Source: Trichoplax sp. H2
Taxonomy: Eukaryota > Placozoa > Uniplacotomia > Trichoplacea
Assembly: GCA_003344405.1 (NCBI GenBank)
Contig: NOWV01000070.1
Location: 62,001 to 126,000, forward strand
Direction of reading: 5' to 3'
DNA: 64,000 bases
Positions within the stretch are counted from its first letter, which is position 1. Each line of letters begins with the position of its first letter. This document shows, in pieces, positions 25,976 to 39,600 of the stretch. The notes under the pieces were generated by a model. It searched no databases. It was not told where the DNA came from and saw only the letters and a list, made by a program, of their open reading frames with translations. The position numbers and the translations under genes were made by a program.

Positions 25976-28900
25976 ACCCTTGCAATTGATGTTATATTTA
26001 ATGCCTAATTTTCAAAATGTTTATAATATAGTATAAATAATAATATCTTTATTGACATCACGATTGCTTCCAACGCTACAAGCGTTAGCTAACGCCATTT
26101 CTTCGTGATATCGTTAAAGGTAAATCAGTACGTCTACGTAGACAGCAGTAACTTTGTATTGTGGTTTCTCCTAAGCAGTAGTAGTTATTTTTCCTGCTAA
26201 TTTGTAATTGGAAATTCCGATACTTCATGTCTGATATTATGCGAAATACCCATCTGCTCCGTTGAAATGTCTATTACTTGAAGAAACCGAAATTTGTATT
26301 GGAATTATATCAATCTAATAAATGTATTAGTAAACCATTTAGTCAATCAGCTTGGCAACGTTTCCGTCTCGCTTTGCCATTGTATGCTATTTGAAGATTC
26401 TAGTATAGTTGAACAACCGAAAGTAAGGTAAAACTTTTTATCTGTGACAGCGTTCAATAAACTAAATCCTGCAAGTAATAGTCCTTATCTGCTGTACACA
26501 GTCATGCAGTAATGATGATAATAATGAAAAATGCAAGAATCTTACGTATTGCATCAATGTAACCGTATTCGTGACTTACTCAAATTTTATCAATCAATAG
26601 TGTTCAAATACACAATGCGAAGGTGCATTGTATTCTTTAATGGGCTAGAATAGTGTAGTCGACCACCTTTGGCTTAACGAGGCTAAGACTGGGTAGACTA
26701 CATAGTAGAGCATTTCAACGATCAGCTGGAAATACTATAAAAATAATATATAATATGAGTATTTTGCATGCTACTTTTCTAGTTCAAGCACTTTTAATTG
26801 GACATCACGCCAACACTAAATTTTAAAAGTATGTTAACCTGCAGATAACTAAAGTTGCTATCTTACCGGCGAAAGTACGATATAAAAATTATCATGTGCA
26901 TGTACACTTCTTGGTTTATAACTTTTAATTGTATTGCTATTAAATGCATAGAACCTCTATAGTAACAATAATATTTCAATTCATTAAATATAGATAAAAA
27001 TTAGAATAACCAAACATAATAATCCGTTCCCAAGGGTTAATCAAAACGTACAAGGGACTAAACATACAAAAAGATGCTATTTATAATCTTCATATCGTTA
27101 ATGATAAAAGGTAAGAACGGATATAATAGTATTTTTCTCCTTTAAAAATTAAAAAACTCTAGTATTTAACGCTATGGTAAAACCGTATAGATATTACCCT
27201 AGTCAGAAATAGCCCAAACCGCCTATATTCATTACTTGGCATTGTGAGATTACACTTTCATATGATATAATAATATAATCGAGCAATTGTTAAAACTATG
27301 AGTCATCATGCACTTATATGGCTGAAAAGTATTGCCTTTAGGTTACATGCAGAAATCAATACAGTATTATTACTGCATTCAAGAAAAGGGCATTATAAAG
27401 AAGGAACGACAAGAATTACTCTTCGGACCGTTATTAATGATTCAATTGCTTCAGAAAAGTTATTATGTCTACAGAAGATGATATCTTTTGAAAGCAGACA
27501 ATAGCTACTTATTGATTGTCGTTCATATTAACAGTAAATTTAGAATCTGTGACTATGGTAAGACTGTTCATTTCCTATAGTTGAGTCAAGCAGTGTATGG
27601 AGCGATGACCAACAAAAATGTACATTAATTTTCGTTGTTAGGTATCCGCCAAGTACATCGTATGATATCTTATCTTTAGTTGATTCAAGTGAATTAATTA
27701 ATTAATAGTTGGAAATGTTTAAACCTAATTCCTACAGTCTACATGTAATTTTTACTATACGGCAACATCCTTACTATAAGTAACTACTAAACTTAAATAA
27801 TGTGGTTAATTTTTTGTTAGCGTGAGAATGGTCAGTTTACGTTTAACAATAATTATAATCAAAGTATATATGGTAAACTACAATAATTAATTTCTTTTAG
27901 AATAAGAGTCATATTAGACTATGACAATAGATGAATCATCGTATTAGGAGTTAACACTAAAGAAGAAACCACATGGACGATTACGTGTTCTTACTGTAAA
28001 CTAGAACTTGCTTAAATAGCAAAAAAACTGTCGCATAGTACTCTTCTTTCAATACATTGTACACTTAGCGAATTTCCGTACAATTTTATGCTTTTATTAT
28101 AAGACCTGGTTAGAGTGGAGCGATACTTGCTCATAGAATGGCTATTTTCTTAATATTTTGTAAAAATATATTATTAGACCTATAATTGATTTTATTTTAT
28201 TAATCTAATATTGCAATTATTATTCTATCAATGAAGTTAAAATGATGGAACAAACGCTTTATATGCCCAATAACTAGTAACAATAATAGTGCTTTGTTCC
28301 GTTTAAACTTTGAAGTCTATATTGAGGAGGCTAACATATGTAGTATATGTGATGCATGAATGCTACTAATGCTAAAATGTCGTGCTAAAATGGCGTAGTA
28401 AAATGAATGTAAGGCCAAGATTTTATTAAATCTTATTTATCTTAACGTTATTATATGCGATTATCCATCGATCAATCAATTACTCATTGATTTACAGTCA
28501 TAATTTATATAAATTTTTTGAATAAATTATCATCAATGAAAGTCTAATTAATTATACACACTATAATTCCAATTTGAGAAATTTACTTAGGTAAGTTACA
28601 TGCCATGCAATATTTTACTTGCATTTGCTAACATCACGTTTAATGAATGATTATTTTGTTGAACATGAACAGAACTGGCACCACTGTCCGCGGTTTGTCA
28701 ATCCTGAATTTAAGTTTTATTCTATCTGCATATTTAACAAAGACAAAATTAACTAATTATAAATTAATTAAAGAAAAATGGTCTTTCAGCAACTTTAAAT
28801 TAGATCAAAGTGGATACTATAGTTGAGTAAGGTACCTTTATTAAATGTTAAAAATCGCTAATTTCATAATTCTAAAATATGATTTACAAGCTACTTAACG

Positions 28901-31319
28901 TGCAGCCAAAGAATTTGGCCAATTTTAGATTGCCTATGCAGCGTTCCCTGAAATGTGGTAATAAGTTTTTTATACAGTTTTTATACCGTAAACTGTGGCA
29001 GGAACGATAACCTGTTGATTCGGCTATTTTTAGCTGCATGTCTTGGCCATGTTAATTTTCTTAGCAACAAAACAATGGCCATTTAAATCATATTCTATTA
29101 GAACTAACTGCTAGTCATAATGAAAAGTACTTTGCAATTATCAATATGCATAAATTGCAGTTTCATGAGTCCAATTTTATTCAAACCTGATCCATGAAGC
29201 TATATAAGTCATTATTCTGATTGCTGCCTTAGCAACAAGATCAAAATAAGTAAAGCATTGAAAGTCTGGAAAAAGAGGCAAAAATTACGTAATCATTACT
29301 AAAATACAAATGGCCCTACTATTCTTACTCCTGAAAATACGGTAAGCGATAATTTCACTCAAATAAGCATAGTTTAAGTCTCTAAATTGAATAAGTCAAT
29401 AATTATCGTAACTGATTATTAGATAAAAATAGCCAGACAAAATCAAATGAACTCTCATTTACAATAACGATATTCTTATCATCATGTAAAGCAGGTGGAA
29501 AATACGAGAATGGTGTTGCCAACACTTCTATCGATTGAATTAACCATATATGAATTATACCGTACAGTAGAAATGATTATCTGTTTCGTGCAGTTATTCC
29601 ACCAATCTTTAGAATCAAAAATTTTAGTAACAGAGTATACTTATTCCCTTACATCCCTAAAATAGATAACCTATGTAAAATTAGCATTTGTTATAGAACA
29701 CCAGATTATTAATTAACATTATATATTCTTAGATCGCAAAATTTTCTTGAAATGATAGCTCGACAGAAATCATTCAAGAATGAATAAAATTCAATTTTTT
29801 GCAACTATCAATGTTTTAATTAGACAAAAATTATCGACTACTATTCTACATGAAAGTTGAGCAATAAAATGATAACAATGACTCGTGAGAGGAAGATAAA
29901 ACAATGATAGAATGATTATCATGACAGAATGCTATTGTTCGACAATTTGTTCTGCTCAATGAGCATTAATAATACCCTACGATATTTTGTCTACGGTATA
30001 TGACTTATCTCATCTTTATGAATGAATCATCATTCTCTTGTGGTGTTTTTCAATATGTACGAGATTATCAAAAAATTTTATATCAAACTGATAAAGCAAA
30101 TAATCGGACCATGATTAAAAGGAATTGGTTCACTTTAGTTAATAAGGGAAAATCTTTCAGTTCCAAATTTCTTAAATAATTCTACCATTTGAGCAAAGTC
30201 GAACATGTATTATAGGAAAAGAGGAGATTTTTAGTTAATAATTAGTAAATAGATTGATGGTAGAAAAAAGTTAATTTAAAAATATCATATAATAAATTTG
30301 AACTTTAAACATGATCAAATGCTTTAACAAGGCAATGATAATGATCAAGTGATGAGGATCCAATGCCAACGTTATGGCGCACAATTATTTTAGTATGACG
30401 ATGAATTGTATTGGAAGTAACTAATTTGATGCTGCTATATTCAAAAAATTGATGTTTCATTTCTAATTACTAGGTAAGTGAACATGGATGGTTTAGTTGT
30501 ATATTTAATTTAAAAAATATAACTTCAATTTCATTCTTAAATTTAACATTAATAGATACCGTAATAATAAACAATGACAAAACAGGAATCAGATGGTGCT
30601 CAACTACGATGGAAGAGTTCTATCGTTCAATTACACTAGTCGAAAATATAACAAATAAAGAATGATATGGTAAGAAGTGGACTAATCAATTCTAATTTAA
30701 GAGATTAATAACAAAAACCAATCATTAACATTTATCATTAAAGTTAGTTCTTTATCATCAGGTCTAGATTTTAATTTTAATAAACTTAAATGCAATCATG
30801 ATGTTAATTATCTCTTCTCTACTATATTATGATGAAGGGAATCTATGTATGTTTGAGAGTAGCAAATTTACAACCGCCTACATTTTAAATTTATCAAGCG
30901 AAAAATAAGGATATTTTTTCTTTCTATAATATCTCCATAGAATTATATATAGAAGAATGTTGTCCCTAAAGTAATTTCTTTGTCTGTATTGATCTCAGTC
31001 TAATCCAAACTACGTGTACTACTTTATTATACTTTAGGCGATAGATTGGTATACACTATATGTCACTTCTATTAGAGTACAGATCGACAGAGAAAGTACA
31101 AATGTATTCTTCATTATGTAATTCTTAATTAATCAAAAATAAGTAATACTAGCAATACATTAATCTGCTGACATGAACATATACTACAGTATCGATGAAA
31201 GTGCTGATACAAGGACAGACAGCATGGATGAGAAGTTAATATAGGTACAGTAGTTATAGGTAGGTAACGTAAAAGGTACGTATGCGTAGATTTGTCGATA
31301 TGAAATGTGTACTAATCAA
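25976..31319. other. Gene-poor region downstream of ROMO1
   Basis: AT-rich DNA with no recognised gene. One possible signal-peptide-like exon (27074-27110) and a 68-codon frame (27298-27504) are the only coding hints, and both are weak. No transposase, reverse transcriptase or structural RNA was recognised. Confidence 0.5.
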
Positions 31320-31717
31320 TAAATAAATTTAATAAATTGAACAATTTCTTCATACCCTTTTTTTTACCTCTACGCAAGATATTTACAGTATTGATGGAAA
31401 TATATGCACAGATAGAATATAAAGGATAGAATATGTATCAACTAATAAAATAATTACAAAAATTAGATAATATTTTATCCATTTTTGATTCCTGTAAATA
31501 TGATAATATCTATAGTAATCTTTAACATAGACAATATCGCACTTCCATAGTGTTCAATGGCAACAATTCTATATTATAAGCAACTTAGTATGGTATTCAA
31601 AGAAATAAATTTAAAAATCAGTCTAGCGAATCTATAGCTAATTCATGATTAGACTAATGTCTTAGCAATTAATCATTATCGACGTTTGCGAAGGAGTAAA
31701 GTCCATCGCTTAAAATT
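31320..31717 (+). repeat. Left copy of a duplicated block at the assembly gap
   Basis: 398 bp that recur almost exactly at 31738-32077, on the other side of the N run. This copy holds an extra 58-bp segment starting with CCTGTAAATATGATAATATC. It ends at the first N. Confidence 0.9.
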
Positions 31718-31737
31718 NNNNNNNNNNNNNNNNNNNN
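31718..31737. other. Assembly gap (20 N)
   Basis: Twenty undetermined bases. A round length like this is usually a placeholder for a gap of unknown size. Confidence 1.
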
Positions 31738-32077
31738 TAAATAAATTTAATAAATTGAACAATTTCTTCATACCCTTTTTTTACCTCTACGCAAGATATT
31801 TACAGTATTGATGGAAATATATGCACAGATAGGATATAAAGGATAGAATATGTATCAACTAATAAAATAATTACAAAAATTAGATAATATTTTATCCATT
31901 TTTGATTAGTGTTCAATGGGCAACAATTCTATATTATAAGCAACTTAGTATGGTATTCAAAGAAATAAATTTAAAAATCAGTCTAGCGAATCTATAGCTA
32001 ATTCATGATTAGACTAATGTCTTAGCAATTAATCATTATCGATGTTTGCGAAGGAGTAAAGTCCATCGCTTAAAATT
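31738..32077 (+). repeat. Right copy of the duplicated block at the assembly gap
   Basis: 340 bp matching 31320-31717 in the same orientation. It lacks the 58-bp segment, has one T fewer in a poly-T run, one added G, and a few single-base differences (for example CGACG/CGATG near its end). Both copies stop at TAAAATT. Two alleles placed in a row by the assembler is the simplest reading. Confidence 0.9.
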
Positions 32078-35000
32078 GTTAGCAAGGATAATAGATTGAT
32101 TTATTAACTTCAACGGTGTAATACATTTTGTCCTTGTTTGTACTTTACTAATCAGGTTAATTTAAAGGATAATAATAGTTGTTATCTATTGAGTTTTGTT
32201 ATGATGTGGAATAACGTCTTAATTTAGTGACATGATTATAATTCCTCTATCTATGAATTTAATATGCAGCTTGATGACTAGTATTTTTTGATCATGCTGC
32301 ACCATTCAATCAACTTTAATTTGTATGTATTGGTTATTACACGAGAAAAATAATAATTATAATTAGAAAAATGTTATGCAATCAGTTAACGCAATGAAGT
32401 TATTGCTGACAATTATCAAAAGTAGTAAACGAATGCCATCAGGAAGAGAAAAAAATTTTCCTCTATAAATAGAAGAGTTGAGGAAATCATTGTATGCTTT
32501 AATGATTAATGATTATCATTATTGGATTCAATATTTTTGTCCTCCTGCGTCTATGTCTTATATTTGTAGTTAGCTTATAATGATAGACAGTAATTATTTC
32601 ATCTAGCCTACTGTAGAAATGAAGTTGGGGACAATAGATTGAATCAACTTTGTTATCAATACAAAAACAAATTTTTGCATGGATCTTATTTCATATTTTC
32701 CATTTTAGTTTTATTTCCTCATTTACGTCAGTAGCATCAAGTTATGCATGCATAAAATGGAAAGGCATTATTTCTATTGGTTAATTATTAGACCACCTGG
32801 TGTAGGAATCAAAGGCTAATAGATTAATTCAATAAGATCAAGTAATTAGCTATTTATAATAATCGCCATCGACATCATCATCATCATCATCACTAGATAT
32901 TAAGGTGGATACATGATTGCAATAGTATGCATTAAGCAAATTCTATTGATTTAGCTTAAACTGGAAAACGACTAACTACAGTACAGGAAAAAGTAAGTGG
33001 GATGCACTTCTTCCGCTCTGATAATTTGAAAAATGGCTAAAAGTTAAAAATTTGATTGCTATCATCATCTTGATTAATCAATAACGAACGAATAATAATT
33101 CCAATATGGTTGTAAATGAGTTTCATTTCTTTTTCCCGTCTTGAACAGATCGTGATCATAGTTAGGATAACTTTAATGATGTATTTTAATATAGGAGAAA
33201 AAAAACAAAAATCTGAATGAAATCAATTGGAAAGACTGAATTCTAGCACGTGCAAAGGCTATAATAAGCTAAAGATCATTCTTAAAATTGATAATACAGG
33301 CCCAATAAAGTGAGAATAAACCAGGAAGAATTTTAATGCTATCAATACAAAACAAGGAGGATGTCCATGATAGTTTACTAGAAATAGAACTTGAAAATAG
33401 TATAAATTAATTTCTTTTCTTTTCATTTTGTGTCATGATGGCGTTATGCAAAGGTGATTGAAAGAAAAAATGATCAAAAACGCAAATAATTAAAGTTGAA
33501 TATTTTATCTAATTCTTTGTTTGATCTTATGTTTTTGGGAGGGAGCTATTTCATTGATTTGTAGAACAATCTAATTGCCCAATACTTTACTTAACTCGTT
33601 GACTATGCCATCTAACCTAAATTGTTCTTTTTCATCATATTGATCCAGATTCATCATCCAATATTCGGTGTTAATATTAGCTGATGACATGTTGTAGTAG
33701 TCATATTGTTTCCAATGCTTATCTAATTATTAATATGCAAAAATTTCTCACCGATATTTGTTTACCGATGTTCTTTGCTTAGTATCAAAACTAAAGTTAT
33801 TGAATTTCCTTGATGATTTAACCATGTCATAGAGAAAGGAATAAACTGAGGAGGGCGAGAAAAATTGACACTTTCACCAAAGATAGTTGTCGATGGAAAT
33901 GATTTTAGTGAATGTAGGCAATTATTAAATGAATTTTTTTCAATTGTGCAATCTACGTATAGTAAGGTAACTGTCTAGGGGTATAAGTCAATGACAATCC
34001 ATGGCATTAATATGTCCAATCATTTCACCACGGAGGATATATTGTGGCCTTATTAACTTATTAACAGTTAATTCTTGCTCATTAATAGCGATTCAAATTA
34101 ATGAAGAAATTAATAGATGGGGATAGCATTTTTTGATACTGAAATACATTGATTATTTATTTTTAATCCAATATTGAATTATAATGGATAATTCTTTCTA
34201 TCGATTGATCTATGCGTGTCTCTCTTCTCTTTCTCTCTCTCTTTCTCTTTTTCTCTCTTTCTCCCTTTCTCTCTTTATCGATATTACTATGATAGTCAAG
34301 AGATGATACATTAATCATGACTTTAAATTGGAAATATCAATCATTTCTTGGATGAATGATGACGACTCTATCTATTTGATCTGTAAGACAATCGATCAAT
34401 CGATTAGAATCGTAGAATCAACAATAAAAGGCAATGATCAAACAAATCATCATTGAATAGAGAAACTTTCTCAGAATATTCTTCATACTTATTGGATTGA
34501 GTCACTGAAGTAAATGGTATTACTTCCAAGTCTAAAATTAGCTGGACAAAATATACAAATAAGATCAATCTCATCGTCTTCTATTTCAATCGAATAGCAA
34601 AACTTAATGTACGTAATATCTATTTCTAAGTCATACATTGGACATGCTTCGTCATCTTGGTCAATATGATTTATGTCAAGATTCTTTATTGTTTTCTTTT
34701 CTCTCTCTCTCTCTCTCTGATTAATTTCCCTTCTCCCTTTCTACCTTAGATAAACCAAGTGCTACGTCATGGATAGGCAAACCGCATTACTTCTCTATCA
34801 TTGTAAGGAATGCATAATATCAATGAAATGATCAATGAATGAAACGGCTAGCATTGCAGGAGCTAAGGTACAATTAAGCTATAGATCTTCTACCTTAGAA
34901 ACCACTCTAATCAGACCTATCTTAACTTGGACACTACAAGATGGCGACAATAATCCCTCAGTTCTATTTTTATATTGAAATCAATAAGAATGAAGTCATC

Positions 35001-36612
35001 ATCAATCAAGATGATATTAGTGTAAAGACTGGGAGGTTTTTTTTTTTTTTTGTCTACGTAATGTAGCTCTTGTCTTGCAACAATAATCTCTCGCTTATAC
35101 AAAAAAAATAACATAAAAGGAGAAAAATTTGCGTAATTTTTCCTATCATTGGATACGTTGTCTGCTTTATCATGGCATTCTTTATTTTATTTTATTTTTT
35201 AGCCTGCCATTGAAGCCAATGGATTTCACTCTGCTAGCCAACTCAATCGGTCCATTAGTCATGGAATTGGCAGCTCTTTTCCTTTTCAATCTCAACACCT
35301 CGATGCAGCTTCCCCCTGCCATTAACGAATTAAAATTTAATTTTATCCATGATAAGATGTAATTATCCTATTGACCGATGATCGATCAATCGACTGATAA
35401 CTTAAATGAATTCATCGTTTGTCAACGAGTGCTTGAAATCGATTAACAACGTCGGAAAAGTGGCATTTTTTTTTTTTACCTTGATAGCCCTTTCCGATGA
35501 GGATAGAAAGGGCAAGATGGAGAAAAAAATATCTTGCCTATCCATGCGTATGTGGATATGTATTGAATGATTACAGCCTTTTTAATGAATATTATCCATA
35601 GTAACAATAAGGGAAAGAAGATGATGAAGAGAGGAAACGCAATCATTGTTGAATCTCTTTTGTTCTACTATTGATTCTTTTAAGTTAAATTTTTCTCTCC
35701 TCTTTTTTATTCCAATTGCATTGTTGACACCGAGTCTCAATTGATTCTTAGCTAAATTTAGTACCTTGATCCCCACGAGTCTAGTCGTCTCCTTATAAAA
35801 TTGCCAGACTTTAAATTAACACTGCCATTTTCATCGTTTCATTCAAGAGGTGTTGTCTACCAAATCCAAGTCGACGACTGGAACCGCAGAACATCAACGT
35901 GTCTATCCAATCGTCTTGGGCATCATTGCATATTCTCTCTTGTAGTTTTTTTTTTTCTTCCTCCTCAATCTATAGGATAGCAATTGAAACTAGTTGTAGC
36001 AAGAAAGAATTATCACTATCTCTTATCCATCGAGATTGAACTTGTTGTTGTTGTTGTTGTTTTTCACCTTATTTTCACTTACCGTATATCCATCATTCCA
36101 AGGAAAAATATTCAATTCCAACCAAGAGCAGAGACATCATTGATTGATTAAGACATTGCTTTACATGACCTTGTCGCCACTATTCAATTCAAAAGAATAT
36201 TCTTCCTTCAGGCTATTCTGCTCCTATAATTTCTTTTACCATTCAAACATTAACCTTACTAGACTATTCAACAAGATTGTAAATTACACCACAAATTCTT
36301 TCATCTTAAATTAAAGTCGATAACAAGACTTTGTTTGCTCCCATCACATCGTCACCTCAATTCAAGCCATCTTTCATTTCTTCTTCAATCAACTTATTCA
36401 TTGACTCTCCATCTTTTCCTTGCCTAGTATTCTCCTTTTTTTCTTAACCCCCCTCCGATATCGCTCGACGCCTTATACATAACATTCCTATATCTATTTT
36501 GAAGAAAAAATCGTCTCTTCCATTTTCACTTCATCGACTTATTCGATTCAAACAACTCCAAGTTGTCTATTCAAGTCACAGTAACAAGAGCAAAAAAAAA
36601 AGCAAAGATAAA
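32078..36612. other. Gene-poor region upstream of the BMP-type gene
   Basis: AT-rich sequence with simple runs: a CAT repeat near 32875, the pyrimidine runs at 34219-34276 and 34692-34718, a poly-T run near 35040 and a TTG repeat near 36045. GATCGAT/ATTGATCGAT words are frequent. The last few hundred bases should include the promoter and 5' UTR of the ligand gene. No other gene is supported. Confidence 0.5.
34219..34276 (+). repeat. 58-nt pure pyrimidine run
   Basis: Only C and T for 58 bases, mostly CT and CTTT units. A second run of 27 pyrimidines lies at 34692-34718. Such mirror-like tracts can form triplex DNA. No gene function is implied. Confidence 0.85.
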
Positions 36613-39600
36613 ATGACATCCAATCGATTTCATCCATCCTTGACATTTTTACTCATAGTAAGTATGATTTTGCCTATCATACCATATTGTACAGCTAAGC
36701 CAACGCATCAAGAATCAAAGCAAGGACAAGAAACTTCCCAATTTGATGCTAAAGAACTAGTTTCACGTCAACTTTTAACATTAATGGGCCTAAAAGATAT
36801 CCCCCAATTACCCGCTCACCGTAAAATACCCCAATATATGATGGATTTATACAAAATTAAAACACAAGCATCATTAAATACGAATAAAAGTCCAGGCCAA
36901 TTTTCCAACACTGATCTAATCCATTCCAGCTCCAAATTACGTGGTAATACTATACGCAGCTATTTCGATCTAGGTAAGACAGAAAAGGATATAAAAATTT
37001 TTTTTGGCATGACCTGACAAAGTTGATGATGCTGTGTTATCCATGGCAACAGAGATTTTGCTGTATCTTTCTTCCGCTTTTTTTGTTCGCATGTTGAAAC
37101 TTTTTTTACCTATCGCATTTATCCATTGATCGATTGATTTAGATAAAGGAAAGATTGAATCACTCTGTATGCTATTAAATTCAATCAATTCTTAAAATAT
37201 GGAATTCGATTTTAATCAGTCTAATTTTCTTCTATACCTTGAATGATCAATTAACGTCTTGAGTGTTTTACCGATGGTGCTTGCTTTCCAAAGTTCATTG
37301 ACATCATCAAGTTATTTCATCATCTTCATCTCATGATTACATCATGAGCTTAATTAAAGAAATGACGATCAAATACGTTCCTCTACTAGTCCATTTCTAT
37401 TTCCGTGACATGATTCCGATCTATCATTACTAATTGTTATCCTTCAATCCTTAAAGGGGATTGTTCATGATTTTTCATTGATTCAGAAAATTTACCCGTT
37501 ACCGAGGGTATATTCGATTCTCATCTATTGTCAAGAGATGCATAATACTATCTTTCTCTATTTGGGTCGATTTTATTCCTTCTTTCTACTTTAACATCGA
37601 TTGGATATTTGGTTACAATTCCTTGTCTATATATTGGACAAGATTCCTTGATTGCAATCGATTCGAGAATGCCTTTTGAACCCGATTCAAATTTGAAGCT
37701 ATTTTTTCCTCATTCAATTCTGCAATTGATTAATCATGGTCATGATCCAATCCAATTTTATGCTTTGCATGACTAGAAGAATTGATGTAGTCTTTCTAGT
37801 TGACGTACATCAATCAATTAACGGAATGGATGATTTATTTACTTTATACGTGTATTTGTTAAGAAATTTCTTAACACTGTTTTAACATTGGAGTAACAAT
37901 CATAACGCTTGCATATTCCGTCATGATTTATCTTCAATGCGTTGACAGCTAATATAGACCCCTACTATAACAACGAGGACTATTCTATCTTTGTCTCCAT
38001 TAGTAAGATTTTCCAAGATTGGATGCAGTTTGAAGAATGAATATAAGAATCAATTTATTGTTCAAGCCTAATGTACAACAACCACTAACTCAGTTCATGT
38101 CCTCCATGTCATTATTCTTCATCTTTTTCCCCCATCATCAGCAATTATCTCTCATTTTAACTATAGCTTAATTAGAAGTGAAATTAAGAGCGGTGTAAAA
38201 TAATCTAACTTTTCCATTTGAGCACAATAGCATCGAGAGAAGGCTAGATACCCCACGTTGATGATAGACAAGATCGAATCAAGTTGAATTCATCATTCCA
38301 ATAATACCCCATACCTTGATTTGTCTATATTACCGTCAAAATAAAATGCTATTTGTTGGGCAATTTGATAATTTTTTCCCTTACTGTGCTTTCATCTTAC
38401 GTTGATCAATTCAATATAAAGTGACATTGTATAGTCGACAAGAAGAAAGAAGAGAAAAACTATTTTCTATCCTTATTGATGATTATTTTCATTGATTGAA
38501 AATAAAAAAAAAAGAACTATCTTTCTATTCCATTCATAGCTATACAGCCATGATAAAAGCCAAATTTACCTTACTTAAATCAATCTAGCAGTTATCGATC
38601 ATAACTATGCTTATCGTCTTCATCACTTGTAATTATTTTATCCTATCACAATAGATAATGATTATCATTTTTAAATATTTCGCCACTACAAAAAATCAGG
38701 ATAACAAAGCAGTGAATCAAGCGCATTAATAATAAAATATGATGCTTCTCCAATAGATTAAATCAGTTTGATAAAGATCAGCATGTCTTCCAATAGCTAC
38801 CATCAGATAATCTAATTTTCGTCTCTAATTAAAAGATTGCTCGATGACACTAAAGAGCATTGTCTCATTTCAAGTAGCCATGATCAAGGCTGCCTTTACA
38901 ATTTAGCGTCTCTATGACCTTAGGACTACCGTATTGATTCAAGAGCTAAACAACATTAACGATAGGGATCCATCGAAAGCTAATAGGAAAACAACGATCT
39001 AAGTAGAATAGAAATGGAATGCCAGTTTTCGACTGGATGATATTTGTATACCTCGACATCAAGTCAATAGGAGCCTTAGTCTTACTAGTATATCCCAATG
39101 ATGAAAATAAATTGAGTTCACAAGCCAGATATAGACTGTAAACTTAAGATGAAAGTAAAGGATAACAAATTATTAGCCAAGGCCAACTTATTGACATGCT
39201 TGTTTTACTGATGGATGAATAACTTTTGTCTGTAATTAAATAGTCATCATTAGACTTGTTAACATCGTTGATATGATTGTATTAATATAAAATCCACATT
39301 AACTATTCGGTACTTGAAATGAAGAATAATGGTTTACATGTCTTGATAAGCGATCTTGTGGTTGAAAGCTTGTTAAGTACGTTCTATCAAACAGCTATGT
39401 TACTAGTATTTTTTGGTCACACAGCTTTGTAATTTTTTTTTCTTATACTGCATAAAGTGAGGATAAATTCCTTCGTATTTGTTTGGTAATCGTTCTATTA
39501 AAATTGCAATTACATTGAATCGTTCGTTACACAGCTATCTCAAGATATTATCCAATTTATCCACAACTATTTTTTATTCAACTTTTTCTCCTCTATTTTT

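Noticed and set aside
36499-36612. Upstream in-frame extension of the BMP-type precursor
   Set aside because: It contains no ATG and is lysine/serine-rich. The ATG at 36613 gives an immediate, well-formed signal peptide.
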